From Elymus sibiricus (Eukaryota > Streptophyta > Magnoliopsida > Poales > Poaceae): 64,000 bases of DNA. The position numbers and the translations under genes were made by a program. Below the pieces are notes generated by a model that made no database searches, was not told where the DNA came from, and was given only the letters and a program-made list of their open reading frames with translations. The stretch covers positions 149,028,001 through 149,092,000 of the forward strand of contig CM077670.1 in the NCBI GenBank assembly GCA_039707655.1, given 5' to 3'. Within the stretch, counting starts at the first letter, position 1. Every line of letters starts with the position of its first letter. This document shows, in pieces, positions 32,001 to 43,883 of this stretch.

Positions 32001-33670
32001 TAAGTGCCACTCTTGATGACAAATAGGAAAGCGCGCTCGTTGCCTTCCTACGGGCGAATGTCGATGTGTTTGCCTGGCAAGCATCTGACATCCCCGGTGT
32101 TCCTAGGGAGGTAATTGAGCACCACCTTGCTGTCTGCCCTCATGCGAGACCCGTCAAGCAGAAGGTCAGAAAGCAAGCCTTGGAGCGGCAAGAATTTATT
32201 GCCGAGGAAATCAAGAAGCTGGAAGCGGCAGACCTGGACAGAGGAGTGCTACACCCCACGTGGTTAGCCAATCCAGTGGTAGTGCGCAAGGTGAATGGGA
32301 AGTGGAGCCTTTATATAGACTTCACTAATATAAATAAAGCCTGTCCAAAGGACCCTTTCCCTTTGCCGCGCATCGACCAGATTGTGGACTCCATTGCCGG
32401 TTGTGAGTTACTCTCTTTTCTTGATGCCTATTCTAGTTATCATCAGATTTTTTTGGCCAAGGAAGATGAGGAGAAAACCGCATTCATCACTCCATGTGGC
32501 ACATACTGCTTTTTGCGTATGCCTTTCGGATTGAAGAGTGCCGGGGCAACAATTGCCAGAGCAGTTCAGATCGGTTTTGAGCCACAACTGCACAGAAATC
32601 GGGAAGCCTACAAGGATGACATTGTGGTCAAAACCAGAGACTAGTCAACACTGATCCAAGATTTGGAAGAAACGTTTGCAAATCTACGCAAAATCAACTT
32701 AAAGCTTAACCCCGCGAAGTGTGTCTTCGGTGTTCCGTCCGGCAAGCTTCTTGGGTTCTTTGTATCTCAGAGAGGGACTGAAGCCAAACCCGACAAGATC
32801 AAAGCAATTGGGCAGATTGAAGCACCAAGACGCGTCAAGGACGTCATGCGTCTTGCTGGCTGTGTTGCCGCTCTCAGCACATTCATCTCCAAATCGGCAG
32901 AGCGCACCTTGCCAATTTTCAAAATATTGAAAATGGCAGGCCTAGTGAACTGGACTCCGGAAGCGGAGGCCGCGCTCCAAGATTTGAAGGAGTACTTGTC
33001 CTCTCCGCCGGCCCTAGTTGCGCCTAGACCACAAGAGACGTTGCTGCTATACTTAGCGGCAACGAATCAAGTGGTTAGTGCTGCACTTGTGGCTGAAAGA
33101 GAGGCAGATGAAGAGGACGTAGTAGCCGCAGAGCCACGACCCGACAAGCCAAAATCTTCTCCGACAAGGTCAGGTGCCGACAAGCTAGAGATTGTGCAAG
33201 CAAGTGAGCCAGATCAGCAAGTTGTGAAAAAGAGGATGGTGCAACGCCCAGTTTACTTTGTCAGTTCTCTCCTGCAAGGGGCTAGATCAAGGTATTCTAG
33301 CGTGCAGAAGTTGTCGTCACTCTTTGATTTTCAAGCACAAGTAGTCACTGTCGTCACTCTCTTTCCTTTGCAATGAATTTTGAGAAATCCAGAAGCAACC
33401 GGCAGGATTGTGGAGTGGGCACTGGAGCTGTCAAGCTTTGATTTGAAGTTTGAGAGTACCTCAACAATTCGGAGCAGGGATTTGGCAGAATTCATTGCAG
33501 AATGGACCCCAACGCCAGACATAGAAATCCCAGAGACCTCTCTCCCCGGCAAGGAAACTGTTGATGATTGGATCATGTACTTTGACGGTGCTTTCACGCT
33601 AAAAGGCGTCTGTGCCGGCGTGCTACTTATAGCACCCACCGGAGAGCACCTCAAGTACTATCAGGCCAAA
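29066..33670 (+). pseudogene. Gypsy gag-pol frame (gag, protease, RT, RNase H) with about nine nonsense codons
   Basis: Seen: one frame from ATG 29066 to about 33670 with no frameshift. Gag shows the Retrotrans_gag region (RYDGTLSLSEFLGIYTI...VRSWLMNLLEGSISSW, 30160-30350) and a zinc-like YCKIHRTKGHDLQEC (about 30880). Protease is LVDDGAGLNLIS (about 31384), Asp-Asp-Gly where most relatives have Asp-Gly-Gly or Asp-Ser/Thr-Gly. RT follows with FPLPRIDQIVDSIAGCELLS and YKDDIVV (usually YVDDIVV), then an RNase H start (DDWIMYFDGAF, 33565). Stops include 29327, 29537, 29882, 30626, 31082, 31253, 32024, 32642 and 33374, almost all TAG. The integrase is missing because the element is cut by the next insertion. 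Confidence 0.88.
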
Positions 33671-34561
33671 ACATATCTCGGGCCTTGGTTGGCCCAATCA
33701 TATCATGGGCCTTTAGTAGGCCAAAAGCTTAGTACACGCATCAACGCGCCGAATTGTACGACATGCCTTTAACAGGCCCAAAGTCAGGTTGGGCTGAAAT
33801 GTTGCCACCGAGATTACGGGCCGTTAAGGGGCCGAATGTCGCATCGGACCATATATGGCCCATGTGCAGCACGGGGCATTAACAGGCCGGAAGACACACC
33901 GGGCTGAAATGGGCCCATTTCTACATCGGGTCTCTAACTGGCCGAAAACTCACTGGGCCATAATTGGGCCCAAAGACTGAGCGAACAGTTAATGGGCCCG
34001 ATCTGGCGGTGGGCCATTAATGGGCCATGTTTAAGCAGGCCGTTAGTGGGCCGGCCCACTAGTACCTGAGTAAATCTTATGGGCCTTTGACTGGGCCAAC
34101 CTTTTTAACCAAAATGGGCCACTGTTGGGCCATGCCACGTGTCATAGTTCCATTGGTGCCTCTCGTCCATTGGATGGATGACACTTGTTGCGATGACGAG
34201 CTGACACGTGGTTCAGTTGGCGAATGAAAAATTTTACACGTGGAAAATCGCCATTGGTCCGGGCTGTTAACGGGTTATCGGATCCAAACCAGAACCCGAT
34301 AGGTTAACGGCGACCCGTTATAGTGGATGCCACGTGTCGGTCACCATTGACGAAAACACTTCCATGTTGCGCAATTTATCGTCATGGAAGTGGACACTTC
34401 CGTGATGATAATTTGAGTATTGTCATGGAACACTTCTACGATAGCACAGGTATGACTATCTTGATTCTGTCATAAAATCGTCACGGATGTACATGCATGA
34501 CCGAAAAACGTGACCTACTGTGACAAAGACGTATCATCACGGAAGTGTTTTTTTAGCGCTA
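33671..34561 (+). mobile_element. CACTA-type 3' end, copy A (GGGCC-rich)
   Basis: The left half is packed with GGGCC/GGCCC words on both strands. The right half matches 60440-60863 closely, ending GATGATAATTTGAGTATTGTC ... ACGGAAGTG plus a T run. The outermost bases read AGCGCTAG instead of the expected GTAGTG, so the true terminus is altered or replaced. The 5' part of the element is missing. Confidence 0.65.
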
Positions 34562-35442
34562 GGGTTACACATGGTCAGTTAACACCTAAGAGGTTGCACG
34601 TGGATGGCTGGAGTAGTTCTTGAAGTACACGCCAAGTATTCGGTGGAGTCCGTCTTGATCACGCTGGGGTTCAAGGCCTCCGGAGTCCTTCCTTGTGAGA
34701 TCAGTGGGCCATAAGCTCGGCCCATGGACGGTGAGCCAACTAGGTTGGTACCCCTTATTCAAGGACACCGTCAGTAGCCCCTGAACTTGTCTCCGAAGCC
34801 CATAATTAATGATCTTCCTTGGAACCACGTCTTCGGCTTGGAGACTTCGGCTCGAAAGACAAGTTCCCATCTTTAGGCAATCTTCATATAGGCCCGAGAT
34901 CCATGCTGTCCACAACTACCACCGAGCTCCTCTTGACGGATCCACCCACTGTTTACCTTAGAAACCACATGTCAGCATCCGAAGCCTCGTAGGCCTGTCG
35001 TGTAGGTGTGAACAGTGTTCCAACATGATAGCTTTTACCGAACCGTCACCACCTGCGGTGCTTGAGGATAATTATTGTAACTCCGAAACGCAGCTTGAGG
35101 CAGCGTTCTCATAGGCACACCCCCTCAAAGCAGAGATCGGGTTCCGTATTTCAGGGGATATCATCAAGATTCATTTCATCCATGCGCGCATAACGGCATT
35201 TTGCATTGGAACGTGGTGATTATACTACGCAGTGAAGGGGACCTTTGGTCTTTTACTGACCTATAGAAGGTAAGGGGTGACTATCCAACTTTCCCCATGC
35301 TTCCCTTCCTGCGCCATTGCTCAAAGCCTCCAGAGCTCCAGCGCCCCAGATTCACTTTCAAAACTCACACAATCCTCGCCCGGCGCCCACCACCCTCCTT
35401 CGCGATGGCCGACGCCAATCCGAAGGGTCAGTGGGTGGCTTC
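34562..35442 (+). mobile_element. Left part of a PF04195-type retroelement
   Basis: Non-coding leader or LTR-like sequence followed by the start of a coding region at ATG 35405 (MADANPKGQW). It is interrupted at 35442 by the Copia element and resumes at 40428 in the same frame. No LTR boundary is visible. Confidence 0.6.
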
Positions 35443-35714
35443 TGTTGAAGTATTGTATTGAGATCAATCACATGTTTTATTCCTCCCAATCGGGGCAGTA
35501 CTAATATATGAAAGAGTACAGCAGGGGGAGGAAAGAGATTACACACACACACACACACACACACTGTAACAGAATAACCAATGATCCTAGATTGATGGAA
35601 GATAGCGTGCGGCTGCAGCTACTACATGCGCCATGCAAGGGCGGCGGGAGGGTGGAGCGTGAGACTAGCTCAACTCAATAACGCCAAGTCTAACAGCCAT
35701 GATTAAGTCTAACA
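35443..35714 (-). repeat. 3' LTR of the short Copia
   Basis: Paired with 40159-40422. It contains an (AC)n tract (35541-35564) longer than in the partner, which explains much of the length difference. Confidence 0.9.
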
Positions 35715-38700
35715 GCCCCCCGCAGTCTCATCGTGGTCCTCCCGAATGTTGAGACTGGACCGGAACTGCATGAAAGTGACAGTAGGCAGCCCTTTCATGA
35801 GGATATATGCATACTGCGAAGACATAGGTACATGCAACACACGCACTTCCCCCAGAGAGACTTTGTCACGCACAAAGTGAATGTCAATCTCGATATGTTT
35901 CGTCCGCCGATGTTGCACCGGGTTGGCGGACATGTACACCGCAGAGACGTTATCGCAGTAAACCATGGTAGACTTGGCGATGGGTTGGTGAAGCTCATGT
36001 AGCAACTGTCGCAGCCAAGCCATCTCGGCAACGACGTGGGAAACGGCCCGGTACTCCGCCTCAGCGCTGGACCTAGAAACAGTAAGTTGTCACTTCGATG
36101 ACCAAGATATCAAATTATCCCCAAGAAAAACGCAAAAACCAGAGGTAGAGCATCGAGTGTCGGGGCAACCAGCCCAGTCGGCGTCGGAGTACGCTAGGAG
36201 AGTGGAAGGTGATGATGGATAAATGTGAAGGCCAAAGGCCAGGTTTCCTTTTAGATAGCGTATGATGCGTTTGACAAGGTTATAGTGGGATGAGCGCGGA
36301 GCGTGCATGAAGAGACAAGCTTGTTGGATGGCGTAGGAAAAATCAGGGCGAGTGATCATCATGTACTGCAAGGCACCAGTCATGCTACGGTAGATGCTAG
36401 GATTATCGAGGAGATCACCATTGGAAATGGATAGCTTAGCACGAGAGTCGATGGGGGTGCAGATGTGGTGACAGACGGTCATTCTAGCACGCTCGATGAT
36501 ATCCAAAGCATATTGCTGCTACGAGAGGTGAAGCCCGGAGGGTGAGCAGGTGACGGTGATGCCAAGGAAATGAGAGAGAGATCCAAGGTCTTTCATAGAG
36601 AACTCACCATTAAGGAGGGAGATGATGTAGGTGAGAAAGGTGGGTGAGGACGCCGTAAGAATAATGTCGTCGACATAGAGGAGGAGGTAGGCAGTGTGGT
36701 TTGTTGACTTGTAAATGAATAGGGAGGTATCACATTTAGAAGTCACAAATCCAATGGAAGAAGCAAAGGTGGCGAAACAAGTGAACCACGCACGCAAGGC
36801 TTGTTTAAGGCCGTAGAGAGATTTCTTAAGAAGGCAGACATGGGATGGGGCGATGGGGTCTTCAAAACCGAGTGGCTGCTGGCAGTGAACGACCTCGGTA
36901 AGGTGGCCGTGAAGAAAGGCATTCTTGACGTACAACTGACGGATGGGCCACGAGTGAGAAGTAGCGAGAGAGAGGACAACAAGGATAGTGCTAGGTTTGA
37001 CGACCGGCGAGAAGGTCTCATCGTAGTCAATACCCTCGGTCTGAGAGAAACCACGGACAACCCATCGTGCCTTGTAACGAGCGAGAGTGCAATTGGAGTT
37101 GTATTTGTGTCGAAAAACTCACTTCCCACTAATGACCGAAGTCGTGGAGGGTCGAAGAATAAGTGACCAAGTGTCATTTTGGAGGAGAGCTTGGTACTCG
37201 TCACTCATGGCACTGGCCCAATGGGGATCGGTAAGCGCGGCGTGATAGTTGCGGGGAAGGGGAGAGACACTAGGGATATCGGCTAGGAAATTAAGCTGAC
37301 ATGATGGTAGATGAAAACCCGACATGGCACGTGTACGCATGCCATGAGGGTTAGCGGGCGGCGCGACGGCGACGTCATGGCGCGGGAGAGGCCCTAGTGT
37401 GGTGGGGCTACCGGAGGAAGTGGAAGCAGGAGTGGTGGACACCGAACTGCTGGAGGCAGAAGCGGCGGCGGGGGACAGTGGAGTGCAGGCGGACGGGTGT
37501 GAGGCAGGGGACATTGGAGCCATGGCAGTGGGGATGCCGACCAAAGGTGGGGCCGTGGCGACTGGTCCGGTGAACGAGGGAGTCAGGAGTGACCCTACGG
37601 TGACCGAAGCAGGCTGGAAAACGGGACCAGCGGACGAGGTGGGATGTGAAAAATCCATGGCTGGGGGGTTCTCCGGAGTACGAGAAAAGGGAAAGACAAA
37701 CTCGTCGAAGGTGACATGCCGCGAGATGTAAACGCGGTGGGTGGAGGGGTCTAAGCATCAGTACCCTTTGTGATCAGGGGGATAGCCAATGAAGACACAA
37801 GGGATGGAGCGGGCGGCGAGCTTGTTTGGTGCAGTGGCCTCCGTATTAGGGTAGCATAAGCACCCGAAGACACGGAGGTGAGTGTAAGTGGGGGGTGTCC
37901 GGTGAAGTTTTTCATGCGGGTGTGGCGTGGTTGAGGGTTTTGGTAGGCCAGAGGTTGAGGAGCAAGGTGGCAGTAGCGAGAGCATCGGCCCAGTAGCGTT
38001 GTGGCATGGATGCTTGGAGTAGGAGTGTGCGTACTACATTGTTAGTTGAACGTATGGCACGTTCGGCCATGCCATTCTGGGCCGATGTGTATGGGCAAGA
38101 GAAACGCATGACTGTGTCGAAGGTAAGGAAGAAGTCACGATTCTATGAACTGTCAAACTCGCGCCCATTATCTCATTGTAGAGTTTGTATAGTGCGGCCG
38201 AAGTGCGTTCGACCGTAAGCATGGAAGTGCTGAAAGACGGTAGGGACATCGGATTTTTGTTTGAGGGGAAAGGTCCAGATAATATTTATTGCTAGAGACG
38301 CTAGAAAGCGGTGCAGTCCAGAGGTCAGAGTGCAATAGATTGAACGGAGCTGTAGATGAACTAGTCGAAGAAGAAAAAGGGAGACAAACGTGTTTTCCAA
38401 GCTGACATGCATGACACAAACGTCCATCACTAACAGGCTTATTACAATGCTCTAAAGTTTTATTCTGATGAAAAGTGGCATCGCTGGGATGGCCCAGATG
38501 CCGATGCCAGAGATCCGTGAGGCGCGCAACAATGACGGCAAAGGCGGCATGGGCGGCCGGAGGAAAGATGTCATAGAGATCTCCTTCACTGTTGCATCGG
38601 AGGATTTCCGCCTTGGTGACATAATCCTTCACAGAAAGGCCGTAAGGGTCAAATTCAATAGAGCGATGATTGTCAGTAGTTAAACAACGAACGGATAGAA

Positions 38701-39990
38701 GATTTTTGATCAGATCATGGGCGACTAAGACATCACTAAGTTATAGAGGACCATTAGGGTTAGGAATAGAGGCAGAACCTACGTGACTTATACGCATGGA
38801 ATTTCCGTTGCCAACAAAAATAGGGGGGGGGGGGTAATGAGATATATGCTGGTGGCGGAAGTGAGCTTACCGGGGCTGGCCGCGAGGTGAGTGGAGGCGT
38901 CGGAGTCCGCAACCCAGCCGCCACTGGACGACTGCAGCGACATGTCATGGAGCGCTTTCATCAGAGCCGCGTGGTCCACGCCCGAGGAGTCGGGGGCCGG
39001 AGCAGACGGCGAGGGCAGGTACTGCGACGGCGGGGGTTGATGTGGAGTCGGCAGGAACTGCTGTGGGTGGTGCGGCGCCGGGAGGAGCGGCTGGTGCATT
39101 GGAGCCCCGTACGACACCCCCCCGTACTAGAACGGTGAGAAGGCCGCATGAGCCTACGGGCGCGCGCCAAGAAGACCTGGGTACTGGTGAGGGAGCGGCG
39201 GCGGGGGTAGTGCCACGGGATACGCGTAGACATGGCCGGTCCACGGGTTGGGTGAGTTGGGCGCGCCCTGGTACCCTCCATTGTTGGTGTAGCGGCACCG
39301 CTTGACGGCGCCCTAGTTCGGGGAAGGGGTGCCTGGCTTGCCCGGCTGCGATGGAGTGGAGGGCTTGCCTGCCGGAGATGGAGCAGGGGTGGGTGGGCGA
39401 TGCTGGAGGGCGAGCGCGCTGTGGGAGCTGGAGCTGGAGAAGTTGGACCCAATCTCATCCTGCATGAGCATGCCGACGGCGACGTCAAAAGGAATGGGAG
39501 TAGGAGATTTCTCGATAATTTTTGCCATGGTCTGATGGCGATCCTTGTTGACGCCGCGGAGGAGCTGGGTGACGAGCTCGTCGTCGCGGAGGGTGTCGGC
39601 GATGCCCTTGAGGCGTGCCTAGAACAAGGACACCGGCAAGTCTCCCTGCCGGATCTCGTAGAGCTCCGTCTTGAGCTGGAACAGCCACGACCGGCAGTTG
39701 TTGATGAAGAGGGCTTCAATGGAGGCCGACGTCTAAGCGGCGGTGGCCTTTCGGTCGAGGATGAAGGCGGCGAGTTCCGTGACCATCGCGCCCAAGAACC
39801 ACCGTTTGATCGCCTTGTTGACGATGTTCCAGCACGCGTTACTGCTGTGGTCGGTGAAGTCCGGTGAGATCCAGGCCGCGACATCATACTGGTCAATGAC
39901 CTCGAGCATCAGGCCGTGCCAGATGGTGTAGTTCGACCCGTTCATGGCCAGCCGGACGCCGAGGTTGATTTGGGCGCTCTCGACGCGCAT
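35709..39990 (-). pseudogene. Short Copia polyprotein (gag to RNase H), stops and frameshifts
   Basis: Minus-strand domains in order: gag start (39990; MNGSNYTIWHGLML), Pro-rich region, protease WVADSDASTHLA (about 38870), GAG-pre-integrase LWHRHLGHPSD (38510), integrase fragments (38250-37760), reverse transcriptase (LYGLKQALRAW; YLLLYVDDIILTA, about 36690) and RNase H (VYCDNVSAVYMSANPVQHRRTKHIEID, about 35900). The parts before 38.8 kb and after 38.0 kb are each in one frame with stops. The frame shifts between them, one suspect being a 13-G tract (plus strand 38821-38833). The protease motif has DSDAS where the family has DSGAS. Confidence 0.88.
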
Positions 39991-40158
39991 AGCATGGGAG
40001 TAGTCAGACGGTAGGAAGAAATCTGAGGCCGGCGGTGCCGTTTGGAGAGCGAGCAGCGTGGGGACGACGGTAGGGTGGGGAGGGGTGCGGTTGATGCAGC
40101 GGCGGCATCGGCCGCCGGGGAGGCCATAGCGGAAGCAGGAGGATCTAATCTGATACCA

Positions 40159-40422
40159 TGTCGAAGTATAGTGTTCAGCTCAATCACATGTTGTATTCCT
40201 CCCAATCGGGGCAGTACTAATATATGAAAGAGTACAGAAGGGGGAGGAATGAGATTGCACACGCACACACACTGTAACAGAATAACCAATGATCCTAGAT
40301 TGATGGAAGATAGCGTGCTGCTGTAGCTACTGCATGCGCCATGCAAGGGCGGCGGTAGGGTGGAGTGTGAGACTAGCTCAAGTCAATAACGCCAAGTCCA
40401 ACATCTAGGATTAAGTCGAACA
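40159..40422 (-). repeat. 5' LTR of the short Copia
   Basis: 264 bp, partner of 35443-35714, flanked by the duplicated target GCTTC on its right and by the primer-binding site on its left. Confidence 0.9.
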
Positions 40423-40427
40423 GCTTC

Positions 40428-43400
40428 CACCATCACGACGGCCACCATCCAGGAGCTCCGGACCGCGGGGTACATCCTTGCCGACACAGCCCGCCGAGTC
40501 CCAGAGCTCAACCAGCGGGTCCCAACTCCTCGCTCAGGAGAAAGGGTGATCTTCGTTTCCCACCTCGTCCGAGGTCTGGGGTTCCCCATGGACCCCTTCG
40601 TGCATGGGGTTCTTTTTTATTATGGGCTAGATTTCCATCACCTAGCCCCGAACTCCATCCTCTACCTTGCAGCGTTCATCACGGTCTGGGAGGCCTTTCT
40701 CCGCGTCGAGCCTCATTTCGGCTTGTGGTTGAAGACTTTCAGTATAAAGCGGAAAAGCAGCTTGGCCCAACTAGCCGAATGCGGCAGATCCATGATTATT
40801 AAGCTCCAGAAGGTGGCCTGGCTCTAAGGCACCTTCATGAAGACAATGAAAGTGTGGCAGCGGGAGTGGTTTTACATCACTAAGCCGACCACCGAAGACC
40901 AAACAGAGACCCCGGCCTTTTCGGCTGGTCCTCCAAGGAGGTTAGTCTCCTGGATGAAGAAGGGCCTAAACTGGGGCAACCCGGAGGAAGTGTTGGCGCT
41001 ACAGAGGAAGATCACGTCCATGAAGGACCAGAAGATCAAGCTAGTAGATGCGATCGACGTCATGCTCCAGTGCCGCATCCTTCCCCTTCATCTTCGGGCG
41101 GGTCCGATCTGGCTTTATAAGCCCGAAGACGAGCCTACAGTGTGGCACTTCTTCCGCACCAACTTGGCTAGGATGTGGATGTCGCTTTTCAATCCGTCCG
41201 AGAATGAATTCCCTGAAGAAGGGGAAGACTACGGCCTTGATGCCAAGCACAAAGTGGCCGAGGTAACAACAGCCTTTATTTTTATGTTCATCTTCGCCTC
41301 ACTTCCGTACTCAGAGTGACTATAACTGTCCTTCCTTCCCCGGAAATGGCTCGCCAGGGCACTGAAGATTAGGTGCCTGACCCCATTGCCTGAAGAGGCT
41401 CGGTCCCGTTGGCTCGATGCCATTTTGACTGAATCGCCGTACACGGTGCCAGCTAAGGAGAAGAGTGAACCGAAGAGGAGGGAAGGTTTGCGCATCCGAG
41501 ATACCTCGGAGGCCAGATCCGAAGACACCCACGTCTCCTCCGACCTTGAGGAGGAAGAGGAGTAGGAAGAGGGGGAGGTACAACCCTCCCCGAAAAGGTA
41601 GAGGGCAGCATCCGAAGATGCCCAGGAGGACGGCCACCCTCGGGCCCGCAGAAAACTGCGTAAGTCCTCCGTAGCCCAGTCCGGCCAGCCGTCCGCCCCT
41701 GCCAAGGTCATGTTTTCTAACTCGTCAAAAGAAGATCTCCCGCAACCACATAGGGAGAGGCCGGCACCGAGAAGGTATGTGGCTTGACACGCTCTGCGCA
41801 ACACGCCTTGCAGCAATTATCATCAGCGTTTGACTCACTATCTGTTCTTTACAGCCAGCATCGTGCCTTTATTGGCGAAAGGACTTTGGAGGATGAGCTT
41901 CCTCCACCAGAGATGGTGGAGAGCGGAACCGCTGAGCATGCTCCTATCTCCCCAACCCATGATGAGCTGGGGGAGGCGTCATCGTACGAGGCCCCACCTG
42001 TCGTCAATACGGCGAGCGGTACAGGGGCGCTGCGGCCGAGGACCAAAGGGCAGAAATCCCTTTGGCCGAGGGAGGGGAACTCAGTCGACCCGAGTCCTCG
42101 GCTCCAGTCGTCTCGGAGCCACAGTGACCGAAAACCTCCAGCCCCACCTCTACCAGAGGCGGAGCTGGGGAGATTCCACCAACCCCTCCTGCCCAAAGGC
42201 AGGCCATCGTGGGGATGGGCCCGAAGAGATGGAGTTAGCTTTGACAAGCTCCTTCCATCGTTGCCGAGCACCGTGCCCTAATCAGCGCAGCGCTAAGAAG
42301 ATTCTGGTCCGCAGAGACCGGGATGTGGGAGGCCTTCATCGGCCTTTTCAAAGGATTTGAGGTAAGTTTTAGATACTCTATTTACTATTTCAATAGTGTA
42401 CAGGTATTTAATACTCAGCCTATCCAGTAGCCCTTAATGGACACATCTAAAAGCTTTGTCCGAAGACTGTAAAAAGATAAAACTTTGATGGTACACATAA
42501 GAGTGTAACAAGCAGTAGCCCCTGAGCCCCAAGTTGGTTCTAAGAAACCGACTTGGGGGTCGCTTAATTGTTTGGGGAAAGTAATGCAAGAGCGAATATG
42601 CAGTAGCCCCCGAGACACGGGTTGGATTGACAAAGCCGAACAGAGGATTGAAATCGCCCTTGGAGACCACTAACAACATGTTCTGCAGGCCTTGGCTTCA
42701 GCTCCGAGCTCTAACTCCGAGGAGTTCGTGGAGCTAAACCACAAGTTGGCGCGGTCCGAAGAGGACCTGGATCTGCTGAAGAAGCATATGGAGCATGCCC
42801 AAGGTTAGCGAAGGACTAGCCTCAAGCGGAAAATATGCTGCAGTGGCAATGTATAATGTGCTAACACAAATGTGTATTTTTGTTTTCCAGCTATGGAGCT
42901 TGAGGCCCTCAAGGCTGAGCTTAAAAAAGCTCAGCAAGATGCCGAACAGTAAAAGGCTGCGGCGAAGAAGGCCAGTGAAGAGCTGGCCGAAGAGAAGGCA
43001 ACCCGAAGCAAGGACCAAGCTCGGGTTGTGGAGGTCGATGAGGACCTGAAGGGTCTGTACGTGCAGCGTGAGGCCCTTTAAGGGGATCAGAAGAAAAAGA
43101 ATGCCGAGCTTGAGAAATTGAGCTTGGCATGCACGGAGGCCCCGTCTCGGGCCCGATCGGAACGCGAGGAGCTTCAGCAAGTGAAGCAAATCACCGTTGG
43201 TAAGTCATATCTACTCCGATGCATTTTTGGTCACAACAGGTTTGCCCAGCTTACCCAGATATGGTGTTCCTCAGAGGCCTTCACGGACCTGTCGAGGAGT
43301 GTGTCAAATGCCGGACGCCACTACGGCGCCCTATAGGGTTACGCCAAGTAGAGGGGCTTCTGGGAGCAGTTCCAGGCACCATCGCATCCACCGTTGCTGA

Positions 43401-43883
43401 ACAACCAGATGAAGCAATTGATGGAGCTTAATCGCTTCGTGAGGCCAGCCATGGAGGATCTCTGCGTCAACCTCAGGCCTGCGGAGCCCCTACCGAGCAG
43501 CTTCATCGGATTGGTTGCTCGGCTCCAAGGCGCCAGTCGCAAGCTTCTTTGCTGGAAGCGGCCTGCCTGCTTGGAGGGGGCACAACGTGCATATGCTTGC
43601 GCGAGGACGCATTACCCCGGCTTCGACGCAACCAAGGTGGCTTCGGGTCCTCCTGTCGGGAAAAAATGGACTCCCGAGCAGTATATGGCAGGGGTTATGG
43701 AGGGTGCTCGGATCATAGAGACCCAGTGTAACAAAGACAATTTGTTTTACTAGATGTCACTTTGGGATGCCGAAGTTTTAATGATGTAACAATACAGGTT
43801 TTGATTTTAACGTGTTCGGCTTTATTATCCGATTTATTTTATTTTGACTCCTGTGCGACCATCTGAATCTGAAAGTGGCTAGT
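40428..43883 (+). pseudogene. PF04195 ('putative gypsy type transposon') coding region, right part
   Basis: Seen: the frame interrupted at 35442 resumes at 40428. An N-terminal domain around 40530-40790 (VRGLGFPMDPFVHGVLFYYG; AFLRVEPHFGLWLKTFS) matches the plant family known as 'putative gypsy type transposon'. A stop at 40825 (TAA, one step from CAA) follows, then WFYITKP, an acidic and Arg/Ser-rich middle (41480-41780), coiled-coil heptads (about 42690-43190) and a C-terminal part ending at 43753. Splice-like GTAACA/GTAAGT sites suggest introns. Known: such proteins occupy the interior of non-autonomous or Gypsy-related elements; their role is unknown. No pol domains are visible. Confidence 0.7.

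Larger units (their letters stand above)
18441..33670 (+). mobile_element. Gypsy LTR retrotransposon, 3'-truncated, with a nested insertion in its 5' LTR
   Basis: The 5' LTR starts TGTCGGTGTA at 18441 and ends CCGCGACA at 28986 once the insertion 18917-28532 is set aside, giving about 925 bp with TGTCG/CGACA ends. A primer-binding-like TGGCGCGCCAGG follows (about 28991) and a gag-pol frame runs to about 33670, where GGGCC-rich CACTA sequence replaces it before integrase. The 3' LTR is absent. It interrupts the older Copia remnant on its left. Confidence 0.85.
35443..40422 (-). mobile_element. Complete short-LTR Copia retrotransposon (Ale/Hopscotch-like)
   Basis: Seen: a 4980-bp element with LTRs 35443-35714 (272 bp) and 40159-40422 (264 bp) and a perfect 5-bp target duplication GCTTC (35438-35442, 40423-40427). 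On the minus strand a primer-binding site TGGTATCAGATT abuts the 5' LTR (40147-40158) and a G-rich polypurine tract abuts the 3' LTR. Length and short LTRs fit the Ale/Retrofit lineage. It is inserted in codon 13 of the PF04195-type gene. Coding is decayed. Confidence 0.92.
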
